The notes: generated from the letters alone by a model not told the origin. A stretch of DNA of 33,462 nt from a virus (IMGVR_UViG_3300022918_000027:1-33462), one strand, 5' to 3'; positions 1 to 7,682 are shown, counted from the first letter of the stretch. Numbers and translations are program-made.

Positions 1-996
1 AACCGACTCGGCCCGCTCGACGACGTCATCTCAGCATCTATCACGAACAACTCGCTTTCGGAAATCAAGCGCACTGCGAAGCTCACCCTTCGCGAGAACC
101 CCGGCGCGATCGACTTCGCCCGCGACCGAATTCAGCCGTGGGCGCGCCTAGCGATGAGCGGCGGCGGCTACGTGGAGTGGCCTCTCGGTGTCTTTCTCCT
201 CGCCTCTCCCGAGCGCACACTTGGCATGAGCGGCGGCGTCGTACGCGCTGTCGAAGCGTACGACCAGAACCTTGTGCTACGCGACGACAAGATTCTCAAC
301 CGTTTCTCCGTCCCGCCTGGCGACCTCTACACCGACGCCGTCGAGGATCTACTTGACGACTTCGTCGTCAACATCGTCCCCTCACCGCTCGGGCTACCCG
401 TTGCGAAAGAGTGGGAGCCCGGCACATCGAAGCTGCAAATCGTCAACGATCTACTCGCCGCCCTGAACTACGAATCACTTTGGTTTGACGAGTACGGGCG
501 CGCCATCGTGCGGCCATACCAGTCGCCGGCCGAGCGACCCGCCGAGTACGACTACGCGGCCAACGACGTGAGCCTTATCTCGGGCGACGTCAAAGACTCG
601 ACCGACCTTTTCTCGGTTCCGAATCGCTGGGTGCTCGTCAAGAGCGAAGCCGATCAAGCGCCGTTGACAGCGGTCGCGACCAACGACAACCCGGCATCGA
701 TCACCTCAACAGTCTCGCGCGGCCGGACGATAACCGACTTCCGCACCGAGCAAGACGCCGCCGACCTCGACACGCTTCAAGCCAAAGCCGAGCGACTCAA
801 GTTCGAAGCGAGCCAGGTCTATAACGTAGTCACGTTCCCGACCCTCGCGATGCCGGTGCACTCAAACGGCGACGTCTACTCGGTGACAGTGGAGGGTCTC
901 TCAGTGAGCGCGAAGTTCGCCGAGACCGAGTGGAGCCTGTCCCTCACACCGGGCGCCGTAATGACGCATAGTGTCCGACGGGTGGTGTCCGTCTAA
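1..996 (+). CDS. minor tail protein (3' part; 5' part at window end)
   Basis: This frame is open from base 1, so the 5' end is missing here. The 26 codons at 33385-33462 end exactly on a codon boundary and join it in frame, giving a 357-aa protein. The N-terminal part resembles the distal or minor tail proteins of actinophages: DVISASITNN and EIKRTAKLTL, then WARLAM and YVEWPLGVFLL. That family assignment is from recognition of the pattern, not from a search. The gene lies between the 920-aa minor tail gene (upstream across the join) and a small tail gene that starts within its stop codon (TAATG). It is probably part of the tail tip or baseplate. Confidence 0.75.
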   Translation, partial: NRLGPLDDVISASITNNSLSEIKRTAKLTLRENPGAIDFARDRIQPWARLAMSGGGYVEWPLGVFLLASPERTLGMSGGVVRAVEAYDQNLVLRDDKILNRFSVPPGDLYTDAVEDLLDDFVVNIVPSPLGLPVAKEWEPGTSKLQIVNDLLAALNYESLWFDEYGRAIVRPYQSPAERPAEYDYAANDVSLISGDVKDSTDLFSVPNRWVLVKSEADQAPLTAVATNDNPASITSTVSRGRTITDFRTEQDAADLDTLQAKAERLKFEASQVYNVVTFPTLAMPVHSNGDVYSVTVEGLSVSAKFAETEWSLSLTPGAVMTHSVRRVVSV

Positions 997-1505
997 TGCG
1001 CGCCGTCGAGTTCGTCAGAGCTATTCGTAGCGCGGCCGAGACTCCCATTAGCGACCAGACAAGCGCCGACCGCGTGACCCGCCTCGGCACGATCGACTCG
1101 GCCTATGACGGGACCGGGCTACCGCTCGTACTGTTCGATGGTGAAACCCTCATGGGCGTCAAGGGGTACCCGTGGATTGGTCGCAAACCATCCGCCGATG
1201 ACCGCGTCGTGCTCACCCCGGTCGGCACCTCTTACGTCATCGCGGGCAGCGTGGGCGACGACCTACAGCCACTCGGTGACACAGTCGTATTCACTATCGG
1301 GGCGGGCCTCTCAGCGGCCACGCTGGTGTTCGGCGTCAACGTCCCCCTCTCATGGAAAATCTTCGTCATGAATACGAACGTGGCCGCTAACGGCGCGTCG
1401 GTCGTCGGCATCAGCGGGCGCACCTTGACGCAGGTGACGCTCACGACGAATAACCCCGGCGTGTCAGGCTTGGCACAATTCGATTGGATTGCGGTGCCAG
1501 GCTGA
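996..1505 (+). CDS. minor tail / tail-tip protein, hypothetical
   Basis: This 169-aa protein starts at the ATG overlapping the previous stop (TAATG), so the two genes are probably translationally coupled. It has no obvious membrane segment. The N-terminal half (RLGTIDSAYDGTGLPLVLFDGE, then GDRVVLTPVG-like DDRVVLTPVGTSYVIAGSV at about residues 65-85) looks like a small beta-barrel as seen in phage tail-tip proteins. The C-terminal half (TNVAANGASVVGISGRT and VTLTTNNPGVSG) is rich in beta and small residues and could be a receptor-binding or fibre tip. The role is inferred from position among the last tail genes; the specific function is unknown. Confidence 0.6.
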   Translation: MRAVEFVRAIRSAAETPISDQTSADRVTRLGTIDSAYDGTGLPLVLFDGETLMGVKGYPWIGRKPSADDRVVLTPVGTSYVIAGSVGDDLQPLGDTVVFTIGAGLSAATLVFGVNVPLSWKIFVMNTNVAANGASVVGISGRTLTQVTLTTNNPGVSGLAQFDWIAVPG

Positions 1506-1891
1506 TGGACGTTCTCGCATTTATCGCTGGACTCGCCACCTCGAGCGCCCCATTCTTCAACGTTGCCGGCGGATTCACTCTCACCGCACTGTTCGCTACT
1601 GATCGCGTGCTTACCCGAGGGCAGCACGAGCGGCGCGTCGCTGACATGGTCAAGGCGCACGAGAAGGAACTCGCATCGCTGCACGAGTACCATGCTGCGA
1701 TTCTCAACGAGAAGGATAAGGCTTTTGACAAGATGGAAAAGTCGAGAGACTTCTATCGCGACGCCGTGGACGTGCACCGCGGACGGGCCGACTCGGCAAC
1801 CGAGGCTCTTGGCGAGGTGTCTCGCGAACTCGCGGGCGTGACGTCGCAACTCCTCGCCGCGTTCGATGACGTGAAAGGCGCAACAACATGA
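1505..1891 (+). CDS. small membrane-anchored coiled-coil protein
   Basis: The ATG at 1505 overlaps the previous stop (TGATG) and is preferred over an upstream in-frame start at 1484, giving 128 aa. Residues about 3-33 are hydrophobic (LAFIAGLATSS, then FNVAGGFTLTALFA) and form one or two membrane segments. Residues about 38-125 are highly charged with heptad-like spacing (HEKELASLHEYHAAI, NEKDKAFDKMEKSRDFY) and probably form a coiled coil. Its place between tail genes and the holin candidate suggests a lysis-related membrane protein, such as a holin partner or spanin-like factor, but no family is recognised. Its stop overlaps the next start (ATGA). Confidence 0.6.
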   Translation: MDVLAFIAGLATSSAPFFNVAGGFTLTALFATDRVLTRGQHERRVADMVKAHEKELASLHEYHAAILNEKDKAFDKMEKSRDFYRDAVDVHRGRADSATEALGEVSRELAGVTSQLLAAFDDVKGATT

Positions 1892-2094
1892 ACCCCGAAC
1901 AAGACCCGGACTTTGAGCACACGGCAGGAATACCCGCCGCGCGTCAAGCCCTCGATCACTCCCGCCGCGCGAGCGTGCAAACCGATACCGTTGTAGCGGA
2001 GGCCCGCGCGAAGGTCGCCGAGCTCAGAGAGCGTCGCGATCGTAACCACTTCCGCGACAAGTTACACGACATCATTATTGGAAAGACGGCCTAG
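1888..2094 (+). CDS. small conserved phage protein (68 aa)
   Basis: This 68-aa hydrophilic protein starts at an ATG overlapping the previous stop (ATGA). The C-terminal half (AEARAKVAELRERRDRNHF) is a charged helix followed by an NHFRDKL motif. I have seen similar small alpha-helical proteins with an NHF motif next to actinophage tail and lysis genes, but cannot confirm the family without a search. No enzymatic motif or membrane segment is visible. The tight overlap with the gene before it supports real translation. Confidence 0.55.
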   Translation: MNPEQDPDFEHTAGIPAARQALDHSRRASVQTDTVVAEARAKVAELRERRDRNHFRDKLHDIIIGKTA

Positions 2095-2097
2095 ACC

Positions 2098-2706
2098 ATG
2101 ACGCCCGACCAGTTCAACGACACGGTGAACAACTTCTTTTCACTCACGGCTTTCCTCGCCGCTCTCGGGTGCGCGCTGCTGTACGGCGTTGGCTCGTTTA
2201 GAGTGTGGCCGCGCTCACTTCTCGGCGTCGCTGAGATAGCGATGACAGGCGGCATCGCGGCCGTGCTGCTCGTTGTCGTCTTGCGACGGTACCTCGGCGA
2301 TTACCCTGGCTATGCAGTTGTTGCGTTCATCGTCTACCTGCTGCTGACCCTCGCCCTCATCATGCGGTTCGTCGTCATCCTTGTCGAACGTCGGAACGCG
2401 TCGGTATCCTTGGTATTCCCGTTACTGAAACGAAAGGTCGACCCCGTGGCTAAGGCAAAGAATCAGACCGTCAACCCCGACAGCTTCGCGTACACCGTGA
2501 AGCGTTACCGCAAGGCCATCGCCGGTTTCATCGTCCCGGCGCTCGTCATCCTCGGCTACGCCGTTACAGTCGGCAGCGACGGCGGTGCGACCGTGACCGC
2601 CGCTGAATGGATTGCCGCGGCGATCGCAGCGCTCGGCACCGGCTCGACGGTCGGCGCTGTCAACAACGCCCCCGTGCAGCCGATTGACCCTGACGACCCC
2701 GAGTAG
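2098..2706 (+). CDS. membrane protein fused in frame to a holin-like domain
   Basis: This 202-aa ORF has about five hydrophobic segments: roughly residues 13-32, 42-63, 70-97, 141-158 and 168-188. Residues 1-115 look like a three-segment membrane protein. Residues 117-202 resemble the small holins of actinophages: a basic KRYRKAIAGF, a hydrophobic segment, GSDGG, then AAEWIAAAIAAL and a short polar tail. The second part has its own strong ribosome site (GAAAGG) and a GTG at 2446, so it may be a separate gene that lost its boundary. A role in lysis (membrane permeabilisation) is inferred from this similarity and from its place as the last late gene before a terminator. Confidence 0.6.
   Translation: MTPDQFNDTVNNFFSLTAFLAALGCALLYGVGSFRVWPRSLLGVAEIAMTGGIAAVLLVVVLRRYLGDYPGYAVVAFIVYLLLTLALIMRFVVILVERRNASVSLVFPLLKRKVDPVAKAKNQTVNPDSFAYTVKRYRKAIAGFIVPALVILGYAVTVGSDGGATVTAAEWIAAAIAALGTGSTVGAVNNAPVQPIDPDDPE
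2446..2706 (+). CDS. internal-start holin (86 aa), alternative product
   Basis: GTG at 2446 is preceded by CGAAAGG with an 8-nt spacer, the same arrangement used at other starts in this genome. Initiation here would give an 86-aa holin-like protein with two membrane segments and a short acidic tail. The reading frame is that of the longer 2098-2706 ORF. The two other forward frames both stop next to this start (TGA at 2426-2428, TAA at 2451-2453), as would be expected if an unfused upstream gene originally ended here. Whether the long form, the short form or both are made cannot be told from sequence. Confidence 0.5.
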   Translation: MAKAKNQTVNPDSFAYTVKRYRKAIAGFIVPALVILGYAVTVGSDGGATVTAAEWIAAAIAALGTGSTVGAVNNAPVQPIDPDDPE

Positions 2707-2762
2707 CTACACTCGTTACGTCGCAACCGCGACGACTGCTGACCCGGCCCGGTTTGCAGTTG

Positions 2763-2800
2763 AAACGACCTCGCTCCCTAAAAAGGTGCGGGGTCGTTTT
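2763..2800. terminator. bidirectional intrinsic terminator
   Basis: A 12-bp stem pairs 2763-2774 (AAACGACCTCGC) with 2788-2799 (GCGGGGTCGTTT), with one G-U pair and a 13-nt loop. It is followed by T on the + strand, and the A-rich 5' arm gives a T run for the - strand. It lies between convergent genes (holin on +, endonuclease VII on -). The - strand stop codon (2778-2780) is in the loop. Confidence 0.8.
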
Positions 2801-3587
2801 CGCGTTGCTGGTCGAGGTATCGCATGAGCGCATTGAGCTCGTGAACGCTGAGCGCGCGGGCATCTTCGACCGTCGGCAAGGAAACCCTGCCGATCGTGGA
2901 GCTTTGCCGGGTCTCGCGGGCGTTCGCGGCGCTCGGCACCGCTAGGCCGTCGTCAACCTCCGACGCCTTAGAGGGGCGCTGAGCGTCGTCGCGTTCTTCG
3001 ATCACGGCCGGCGCGAGAAGGCCGAGCTCGGGAGAACGCCAGTACCCCGACGCGGGGGGAGTGTTCATGTAGTGCCACAGGGCGAGAGCCATGCTCATCG
3101 AATCCCAAGCGCTACCCATCAGGTCGTGATTGCAGCGCGAGCAGAGAAGGCCGCGCACCGCGCCGGTCTTATGGTCATGGTCAACGGCGAGGCGCTTCGA
3201 CTTGGGGCGGGCGCGACAGATAGCGCAACGGCCCCCTTGAGCGGCGAGGAGAGAGTCGTAGTCCGTCGCCGTCAAGCCGTACGTTTTCTCGATCATCGAC
3301 GCGTGCGTCTTGGCGCTCTTGCACGCCCGGCACTGCGCCCCGTTCTTCGGCACGTCCTCGAGCATCACGAACGACTGACAGCCCGCGCACCAACGGGTGC
3401 CATCGGGCCACAGCTTCGCGGGCACAGTCTTGCGCCTGAGCTCGGGTGGCACCATTGAGAGCCGACGGCGAGACTCTTGCACCTGGTCGCCGATCGGCAT
3501 GTGCCGCATCGCGCAGACAATGCAACGGTGCCGCGCTCCCCACTTAGGGCGAACGCGGCACTCGATACACGGTTGCTTGTTAGACAT
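2778..3587 (-). CDS. recombination endonuclease VII with extra zinc knuckles
   Basis: This 269-aa protein belongs to the endonuclease VII family, which resolves branched DNA such as Holliday junctions during replication and packaging. The core is at about residues 100-160: YGLTATDYDSLLAAQGGRCAIC-type opening, then LAVDHDHKTGAVRG with D136, H137, D138 and H139, and LLCSRCNHDLMG. The Cys pairs 121/124 and 149/152 are the expected structural zinc ligands. N-terminal to this are four more CxxC pairs (7/10, 22/25, 67/70, 86/89), suggesting two additional zinc knuckles. The C-terminal ~90 residues are hydrophilic and not recognised. It is the last gene of the early - strand block. Confidence 0.85.
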   Translation of the reverse strand: MSNKQPCIECRVRPKWGARHRCIVCAMRHMPIGDQVQESRRRLSMVPPELRRKTVPAKLWPDGTRWCAGCQSFVMLEDVPKNGAQCRACKSAKTHASMIEKTYGLTATDYDSLLAAQGGRCAICRARPKSKRLAVDHDHKTGAVRGLLCSRCNHDLMGSAWDSMSMALALWHYMNTPPASGYWRSPELGLLAPAVIEERDDAQRPSKASEVDDGLAVPSAANARETRQSSTIGRVSLPTVEDARALSVHELNALMRYLDQQRENDPAPF

Positions 3588-3737
3588 GATTCTTGACGAT
3601 GTGCTGACGGGCGGCGTTCACTGCGTTTCGCCTATAGTCCCATCCCCTCGCTGTCCAGGAACACACACGGCACCTGGCGTCGAACATCGACCACCGCTCG
3701 CGAGTCCGCCGAACGACTTCATATAGAAGCGGCCGAG
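3588..3737 (-). promoter_or_regulatory. intergenic gap with weak promoter candidate
   Basis: This 150-bp gap lies between the zinc protein gene and the endonuclease VII gene. A weak - strand candidate has -35 TGGACA (3652-3657) and -10 TATAGG (3631-3636), but the spacer is only 15 nt. The start at 3587 has no clear GAAAGG site. No RNA gene or repeat stands out. Confidence 0.2.
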
Positions 3738-4187
3738 TCATCGCGGGCGCACCGAGTGAGGCTTAGGCGCCGTCTTGCCGCTCGGAAGAGTGCACGGTGC
3801 ACCGTCGGTCGCACCGCATCGCGGGCACGTGTCATTGAACTCGCCGAGGAGCTCCTCGACTTCGGCCTCATCCATCGCACGCAGTCGGTCCGTCTTTACT
3901 TCAACGTGGATGGAATCACTCGAATCGTTCGGGCGACGACCGAGCGTTACGACGGCGAGGTCGAACACGTCACCGCCCTCGGTGTGTACCTTCTCGAGAA
4001 GATCGACGATCGTGGCAGCGAGGAGCTTGAACGCTGCCGTACGTTCGGTCTCGTCGTCGAGCGCGCCACGCACCTCGGCCGGCAACGCGTAACGAGCGAC
4101 GATGAGGTCGTTCGACTTGTTGCCACGTGAGAACTTGCGGCGCTCACGTCGGTTGGCGCGCTTCGCCGGGTTGCCTGAGAGTCCCAT
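3738..4187 (-). CDS. small protein with C-terminal phage zinc-finger motif
   Basis: This 149-aa protein has a basic N-terminus (NRRERRKFSRGNKSND), a mainly helical middle, and a C-terminal motif CPRCGA-x4-APC-LPSG-x6-H-x2-R. That pattern matches the short phage zinc-binding domains that occur widely in actinophages (CPxCGAxxGxPCxxPSG...H). It probably binds nucleic acid, but target and role are unknown. Its ATG overlaps the stop of the upstream gene (TAATG on the - strand), so it is likely coupled to the 195-aa gene. Confidence 0.6.
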   Translation of the reverse strand: MGLSGNPAKRANRRERRKFSRGNKSNDLIVARYALPAEVRGALDDETERTAAFKLLAATIVDLLEKVHTEGGDVFDLAVVTLGRRPNDSSDSIHVEVKTDRLRAMDEAEVEELLGEFNDTCPRCGATDGAPCTLPSGKTAPKPHSVRPR

Positions 4188-4774
4188 TACTTCTTCCCCT
4201 TCTTCTTCTTGCCGGGAACGTAAAGCTCCTCGACGTCGGCTCGATACTTGAGCACGCGAACGAAAATCCGATGAGACAAGCCAGCGTCGTCGATGACCTG
4301 GACCCAGGATTCGCCTTCACTCTCTCCGTCAACGGTTGTGAGGTACCCGCGTCGCGTACCTTCTTCGTCGTAGACATAGGTGAAGGGCAGCGTGTCGTCG
4401 TCGACCGGAAGATACGTCGGCGCGTCGGGATCTTCGGGAGGCGTTTCGCCCGGCGCGTTCATGATGTGCGAGGCGAGGCCGTCACGCGTGACCGTGTCGA
4501 GGTCGTTGAGAACGATCGCGATGAACGAACCGTCGGGGCGCGTGATGCTCTCACCGTTGGCGATGAGTGTGACGACGCGCGGGTCAAGAAGCTCCTCGAC
4601 CTTGCCCGTCGCGTACTCCTCAAGTGCTGCCTGTGGTGCGCTGAGTGAGCGAGCGATGTCGACGAGCGCGAGCGCTGTGATCTTCGCGACCTCGCGGTCG
4701 GCGGCGGCTATCTGCGCGACGCTTGTGATGTTAGAGAGGCGCTCGACTTCCGCCGTGGCCTTGTCGTAATCCAT
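4187..4774 (-). CDS. hypothetical early protein with Lys-rich tail
   Basis: This 195-aa protein is preceded by a GAAAGG site 5 nt before its ATG. The N-terminal third is helical (AAADREVAKITALALVDIA), the middle is acidic (PPEDPDAPTYLPVDDDTL), and it ends in a lysine cluster (PGKKKKGKK). No family is recognised. The same kind of lysine cluster ends or begins the two neighbouring proteins (candidate ssDNA-binding protein and exonuclease), which may mark a set of DNA-associated proteins. A perfect 13-bp hairpin lies just upstream, between it and the preceding gene. Confidence 0.5.
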   Translation of the reverse strand: MDYDKATAEVERLSNITSVAQIAAADREVAKITALALVDIARSLSAPQAALEEYATGKVEELLDPRVVTLIANGESITRPDGSFIAIVLNDLDTVTRDGLASHIMNAPGETPPEDPDAPTYLPVDDDTLPFTYVYDEEGTRRGYLTTVDGESEGESWVQVIDDAGLSHRIFVRVLKYRADVEELYVPGKKKKGKK

Positions 4775-4797
4775 GATTACCTTTCTGAAAGAGTGAG

Positions 4798-4836
4798 GCG
4801 CGGCACGTACAAGCTCGGGTCGAGTACGTGCCGCGC
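4798..4836 (-). terminator. 13-bp perfect hairpin between early genes
   Basis: GCGCGGCACGTAC (4798-4810) and GTACGTGCCGCGC (4824-4836) form a perfect 13-bp stem with a 13-nt loop. On the - strand it follows the ssDNA-binding candidate and precedes the 195-aa gene. The tract after it (CTCACTCTTTC) is only moderately T-rich, so it may be an attenuator or RNA-processing and stability hairpin rather than a full terminator. Confidence 0.6.
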
Positions 4837-4849
4837 GGTCGGGGTGAGG

Positions 4850-5377
4850 TTACTTCTTTGACTTCTTCTTTGCGGGCTTCTCGTCCGGCTCGGCCTTCGA
4901 CTTCTTGGCTTTGCCACCCGTGGCGAACGGGTCGATCGACTCGACGTACGCCTTGGCGAGCGCGTACTCCTTGTCGGTCGGGTCGTCGAAGATCCATGCC
5001 GGGTTATTGCCCTTCTTCGTGACCTCGGACTTCTTCTGCAAGCGAAGGCGGGCGACCACCTTACGCTCACCGATGAACCCGCGAAGCGCACCCTTGAGCC
5101 AGCCCTGGAAGATCCAGACCGCGAGGTGCTCCTCGGACTTCTCCGGCTTCTTCTCGTCGATCACGACGATGTTGGCGACGATGACCTCCTTGACGGCGCC
5201 GGGCACCTTCGAGTAGTTATCGGGCACTTCCTTCGATTCGAGCGGGGTGATGAGGAGCAGTCGCCCCTCGGCCTCCTCGGTGAAGTTCCACCCGTCGCCA
5301 GTGGCGGGAGCCTCGGACGGCTTCGCCCAGTTGTCGTCGGTCGCGCCGCTCTTCTTCTTATCTTTGTCCTTACCCAC
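4850..5377 (-). CDS. candidate ssDNA-binding protein
   Basis: This 175-aa protein starts at GTG with an AGAAAGG site. A compact domain at about residues 30-150 contains GRLLLITPLESKEVP, then VIVANIVVIDE, then a basic stretch ending ERKVVARLRLQKK and NNPAWIFDDPTD. This layout resembles the ssDNA-binding-like proteins of actinophages, whose usual pattern is a leading EPL, a VLGRL-type strand and a PWxLxDAT motif. Both termini are lysine-rich (KDKDKKK and KPAKKKSKK). It sits between a RecB-type exonuclease and other early genes, which fits a replication or recombination role. The assignment rests on pattern memory and gene context, so it is tentative. Confidence 0.5.
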   Translation of the reverse strand: MGKDKDKKKSGATDDNWAKPSEAPATGDGWNFTEEAEGRLLLITPLESKEVPDNYSKVPGAVKEVIVANIVVIDEKKPEKSEEHLAVWIFQGWLKGALRGFIGERKVVARLRLQKKSEVTKKGNNPAWIFDDPTDKEYALAKAYVESIDPFATGGKAKKSKAEPDEKPAKKKSKK

Positions 5378-5433
5378 GGTGTGAGCCTTTCTGTTGGTGT
5401 TGCACTTGTCTCCCCTGACCGGGTGAGTAGAAC

Positions 5434-5469
5434 GGGACGGCGGTGAAAGGTCAGTAACCCCGCCGCCCC
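5434..5469 (-). terminator. GC-rich hairpin in intergenic gap
   Basis: GGGACGGCGG (5434-5443) pairs with CCGCCGCCCC (5460-5469) with one mismatch and a 16-nt loop. It lies in the gap between the exonuclease gene and the ssDNA-binding candidate, with a T-poor 3' side on either strand. It may reduce read-through or stabilise mRNA ends. Confidence 0.35.
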
Positions 5470-5545
5470 TCGTGCCGCCTGGCGATGTGCGCGCCTCGCG
5501 ATAGCTGGGACCAATCGCGACTAGCCGTTATAGGAACGGCCGACG

Positions 5546-5596
5546 GCTGCTCGAGCCCACCCCCAGCACTGCTGCTAGGAACTCGAGCGGCTTTTG
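5546..5596 (+). terminator. hairpin with T tract at the 3' edge of the exonuclease gene
   Basis: GCTGCTCGAG (5546-5555) pairs with CTCGAGCGGC (5582-5591), 10 bp with one G-U, followed on the + strand by TTTTGTTATT. The 26-nt loop contains a small inner hairpin (AGCA-ctgc-TGCT). The T tract is on the + strand although the flanking genes are on the - strand, so it would stop antisense transcription. Confidence 0.4.
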
Positions 5597-7357
5597 TTAT
5601 TCCGTCACCACCGGGGCGGCGAGGTCGACCGTGAAGTCGATAGCGCGCTTGCCCTCGTTGCGCCAGGCTCGGACGTCGGCGCTGATCGCGTTGCCCTTGT
5701 GCCCGAGCGTCAAGTCGACGACGTAAATCGCGCACGTCCCCTTACCTTGCGGGAGATGGATAAGCAAGCCCTTGCTCTTGCTCAACTTGAGGTCGACGCG
5801 CTCGTCGGGCTTCGCGGGGTCGTACCCCTTGCTGCCGCTGTAGAGCTCGATCTGCTGGGCGATCTTCCCGGCGCCGTACTCGACCTTCCCTGTCTTGATA
5901 TCCGCGACCACGTGGGCGGCCCGCTGAGTGCCGGGCGCTTTCCACATTGCGGTGCGGTCGAGTCGGCCGGCGACCTTGAGGTCATCGTTGACGACGACCT
6001 GTTCGGAGTGACGCCACACGATGCCCGCGGTCTTGACGGCCTCGACGTAGGCGATCATCGAGTCGAGGTCGGAACGTGTGATGCGCTCCTCGTCGAACTC
6101 GGTCTTAGCCCAGTCGATGCCGAACTCGTCGACCTTCTCGGCGAGGGCGTGGAGGTCGGTGCCCTTGTTGGCCGCGTCGTGCGCGCCACCGATGTCCATT
6201 GCCTCCTCGGCGATTCGGTCGGCGATCGTGTTGAACGTCTTGTTTGCGGTGTCGAGCAGCGGTGCGAGTTCACCCTTGACGAGCTTGCCCTTGCGATCGG
6301 CCTTGAGCGCCTTCGCGATTGCGACGTCGCGGTTGTGCATCGCGTCGCGGATCGTGCCGAGGAAGTACTCGGTCTCCGCTGCGTCGTCGCGCTTGCCCGC
6401 CTGTTCGCCCGCGGTGCGTTCGTTGATCGTGAGACCCTCGAGCATCTTGCGCATCTTCCATTTGGTCAGTTGCGTCTTGTCCTCGAGGTTGTCGATGTAG
6501 GTAGTCGCTCGCGTGTACGCCTTACCACTGCCGTCGGGCGACTTGATCTTGTAGCCGTTGCGGTTCACCTCGACGACGGGCGGCGTGTCGCTCGGGACGG
6601 CGAGCGCCTGGTTGTACGCATCTTCCGCGCCTGGCGTTGCACTGTCGTATCGTGCGTCGATGTAGTTCTCAGCTTTCGGTATCTCCTCGGTCGGCTCGCG
6701 GTCTCCCACGGGCGCCGCGAGGGTCTCGCCGCCAATCTCGACGACGAGCTCGTCGTCTTTCGCCTTGCGTGGCTTCGGCTCGAGGGCAGCCTCGGCCGCT
6801 TTGGCTTCGGCGTCCTGGCGGTCGAACTCGGCTTGGACGTCGGCGGCTGCCTTGTCGCGGGCGTCGCGAAGGCGCTCGAGGTACGAGTCGTCGGTTTCGG
6901 TCTCGCCCTTGCGAGGCTTGATCGTGACGAGCTTGCGCGCCTTGTCCTTCGCCGCTACGCGTAGTTGGATGGTGCGGAACGGTTCGGGCTGCTCCTCGAC
7001 GGGCATCGGGTCGGTGCCGTAGTCGACCTTCACGGTGCGCTCGTCGGCGTCCTCGATCGGCGTCACGTCGAGCTTCGGCTTCTTGCGACCGAGGGTCGCC
7101 TTACGCAACTCCTCAAGCTCAGCGGCGGCGGCCTTGCGAGCTTTGCCCTTCGCGTTCGGATCCGCGACGATGCCGTTGAGTTCGGCGACGCGGTCGAGGT
7201 GCTCGACGTGCGGGTGCTTCGCCTTCTTCGGCTTCTCAGCCTTCGCGGCGAGCGCGGCCTCAAGCTCAGCCTCGCGGCGCTTGAGTTCTTTCTTGCTCGG
7301 CGTCGGCTCGTCGACGACGGCCTTGCCCTTTTTCTTCGACTTGTCCTTCTTAGCCAC
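5597..7357 (-). CDS. PD-(D/E)XK exonuclease, RecB/Cas4-like, with long charged N-terminus
   Basis: This 586-aa protein has a C-terminal nuclease domain with the expected order of motifs: GTDLHALAE (H403), SEQVVV (E452), AGRLDR (D467), VADIKTGK (D486, K488) and QQIELYSG (501-508). The segment YTRATTYIDNLEDKTQL near residue 281 is a conserved lead-in in actinophage members. Such enzymes degrade DNA ends and support recombination-dependent replication. Residues 1-260 are Lys/Glu/Ala-rich, mostly coiled-coil or disordered, and unusually long. The start is GTG with CAGAAAGG. No iron-sulphur Cys cluster is visible, so it is closer to RecB-type than classical Cas4. Confidence 0.8.
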   Translation of the reverse strand: MAKKDKSKKKGKAVVDEPTPSKKELKRREAELEAALAAKAEKPKKAKHPHVEHLDRVAELNGIVADPNAKGKARKAAAAELEELRKATLGRKKPKLDVTPIEDADERTVKVDYGTDPMPVEEQPEPFRTIQLRVAAKDKARKLVTIKPRKGETETDDSYLERLRDARDKAAADVQAEFDRQDAEAKAAEAALEPKPRKAKDDELVVEIGGETLAAPVGDREPTEEIPKAENYIDARYDSATPGAEDAYNQALAVPSDTPPVVEVNRNGYKIKSPDGSGKAYTRATTYIDNLEDKTQLTKWKMRKMLEGLTINERTAGEQAGKRDDAAETEYFLGTIRDAMHNRDVAIAKALKADRKGKLVKGELAPLLDTANKTFNTIADRIAEEAMDIGGAHDAANKGTDLHALAEKVDEFGIDWAKTEFDEERITRSDLDSMIAYVEAVKTAGIVWRHSEQVVVNDDLKVAGRLDRTAMWKAPGTQRAAHVVADIKTGKVEYGAGKIAQQIELYSGSKGYDPAKPDERVDLKLSKSKGLLIHLPQGKGTCAIYVVDLTLGHKGNAISADVRAWRNEGKRAIDFTVDLAAPVVTE

Positions 7358-7412
7358 GGTGTGACCTTTCTGTTATCGGGGTGAACGACCCGCGTAGCGG
7401 TGTCGGGAATCG

Positions 7413-7682
7413 TTAGAGAGTGGAAAAGATCGCGCACATCGCGATCGTGAGGCCGTAGCATCCGGCGAGGACGCCGACCGACACCACGGTATAGGCGATC
7501 ACCGACAGCGTCGCGCGCACCATTGGGCGGGCGAGAAGCTCTCGACCCGTGACCGCGATGCGGTAGCGGCGATCACTCTGGCGTGTGGACTTCGCGTACA
7601 CGGCGCGACGCTGGGCGAGAGCAAGCTCGTACGCGTCCTGAATCGTGGCCTCGGGTCGAAGATGAGTCGTGCGGTGGTTCAT
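7413..7682 (-). CDS. small C-tail membrane protein under operator control
   Basis: This 89-aa protein has a polar, basic N-terminus and one or two C-terminal membrane segments (residues about 57-88: LSVIAYTVVSVGVLAGCYG, then LTIAMCAIFSTL). It has no signal peptide and no known family. The start has a GAAAGG site. Its promoter carries two inverted copies of the ACTCGTTAGGT half-site, so it likely shares regulation with the surface-protein gene near 10404. A role at the host membrane (for example superinfection exclusion) is only a hypothesis. Confidence 0.65.
   Translation of the reverse strand: MNHRTTHLRPEATIQDAYELALAQRRAVYAKSTRQSDRRYRIAVTGRELLARPMVRATLSVIAYTVVSVGVLAGCYGLTIAMCAIFSTL

Noticed and set aside
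5594-6964. 456-aa + strand ORF opposite the exonuclease
   Set aside because: It is antisense to a clear exonuclease gene, has biased Val/Leu/Arg/Asp composition typical of GC-rich shadow frames, and shows no motif or start signal.
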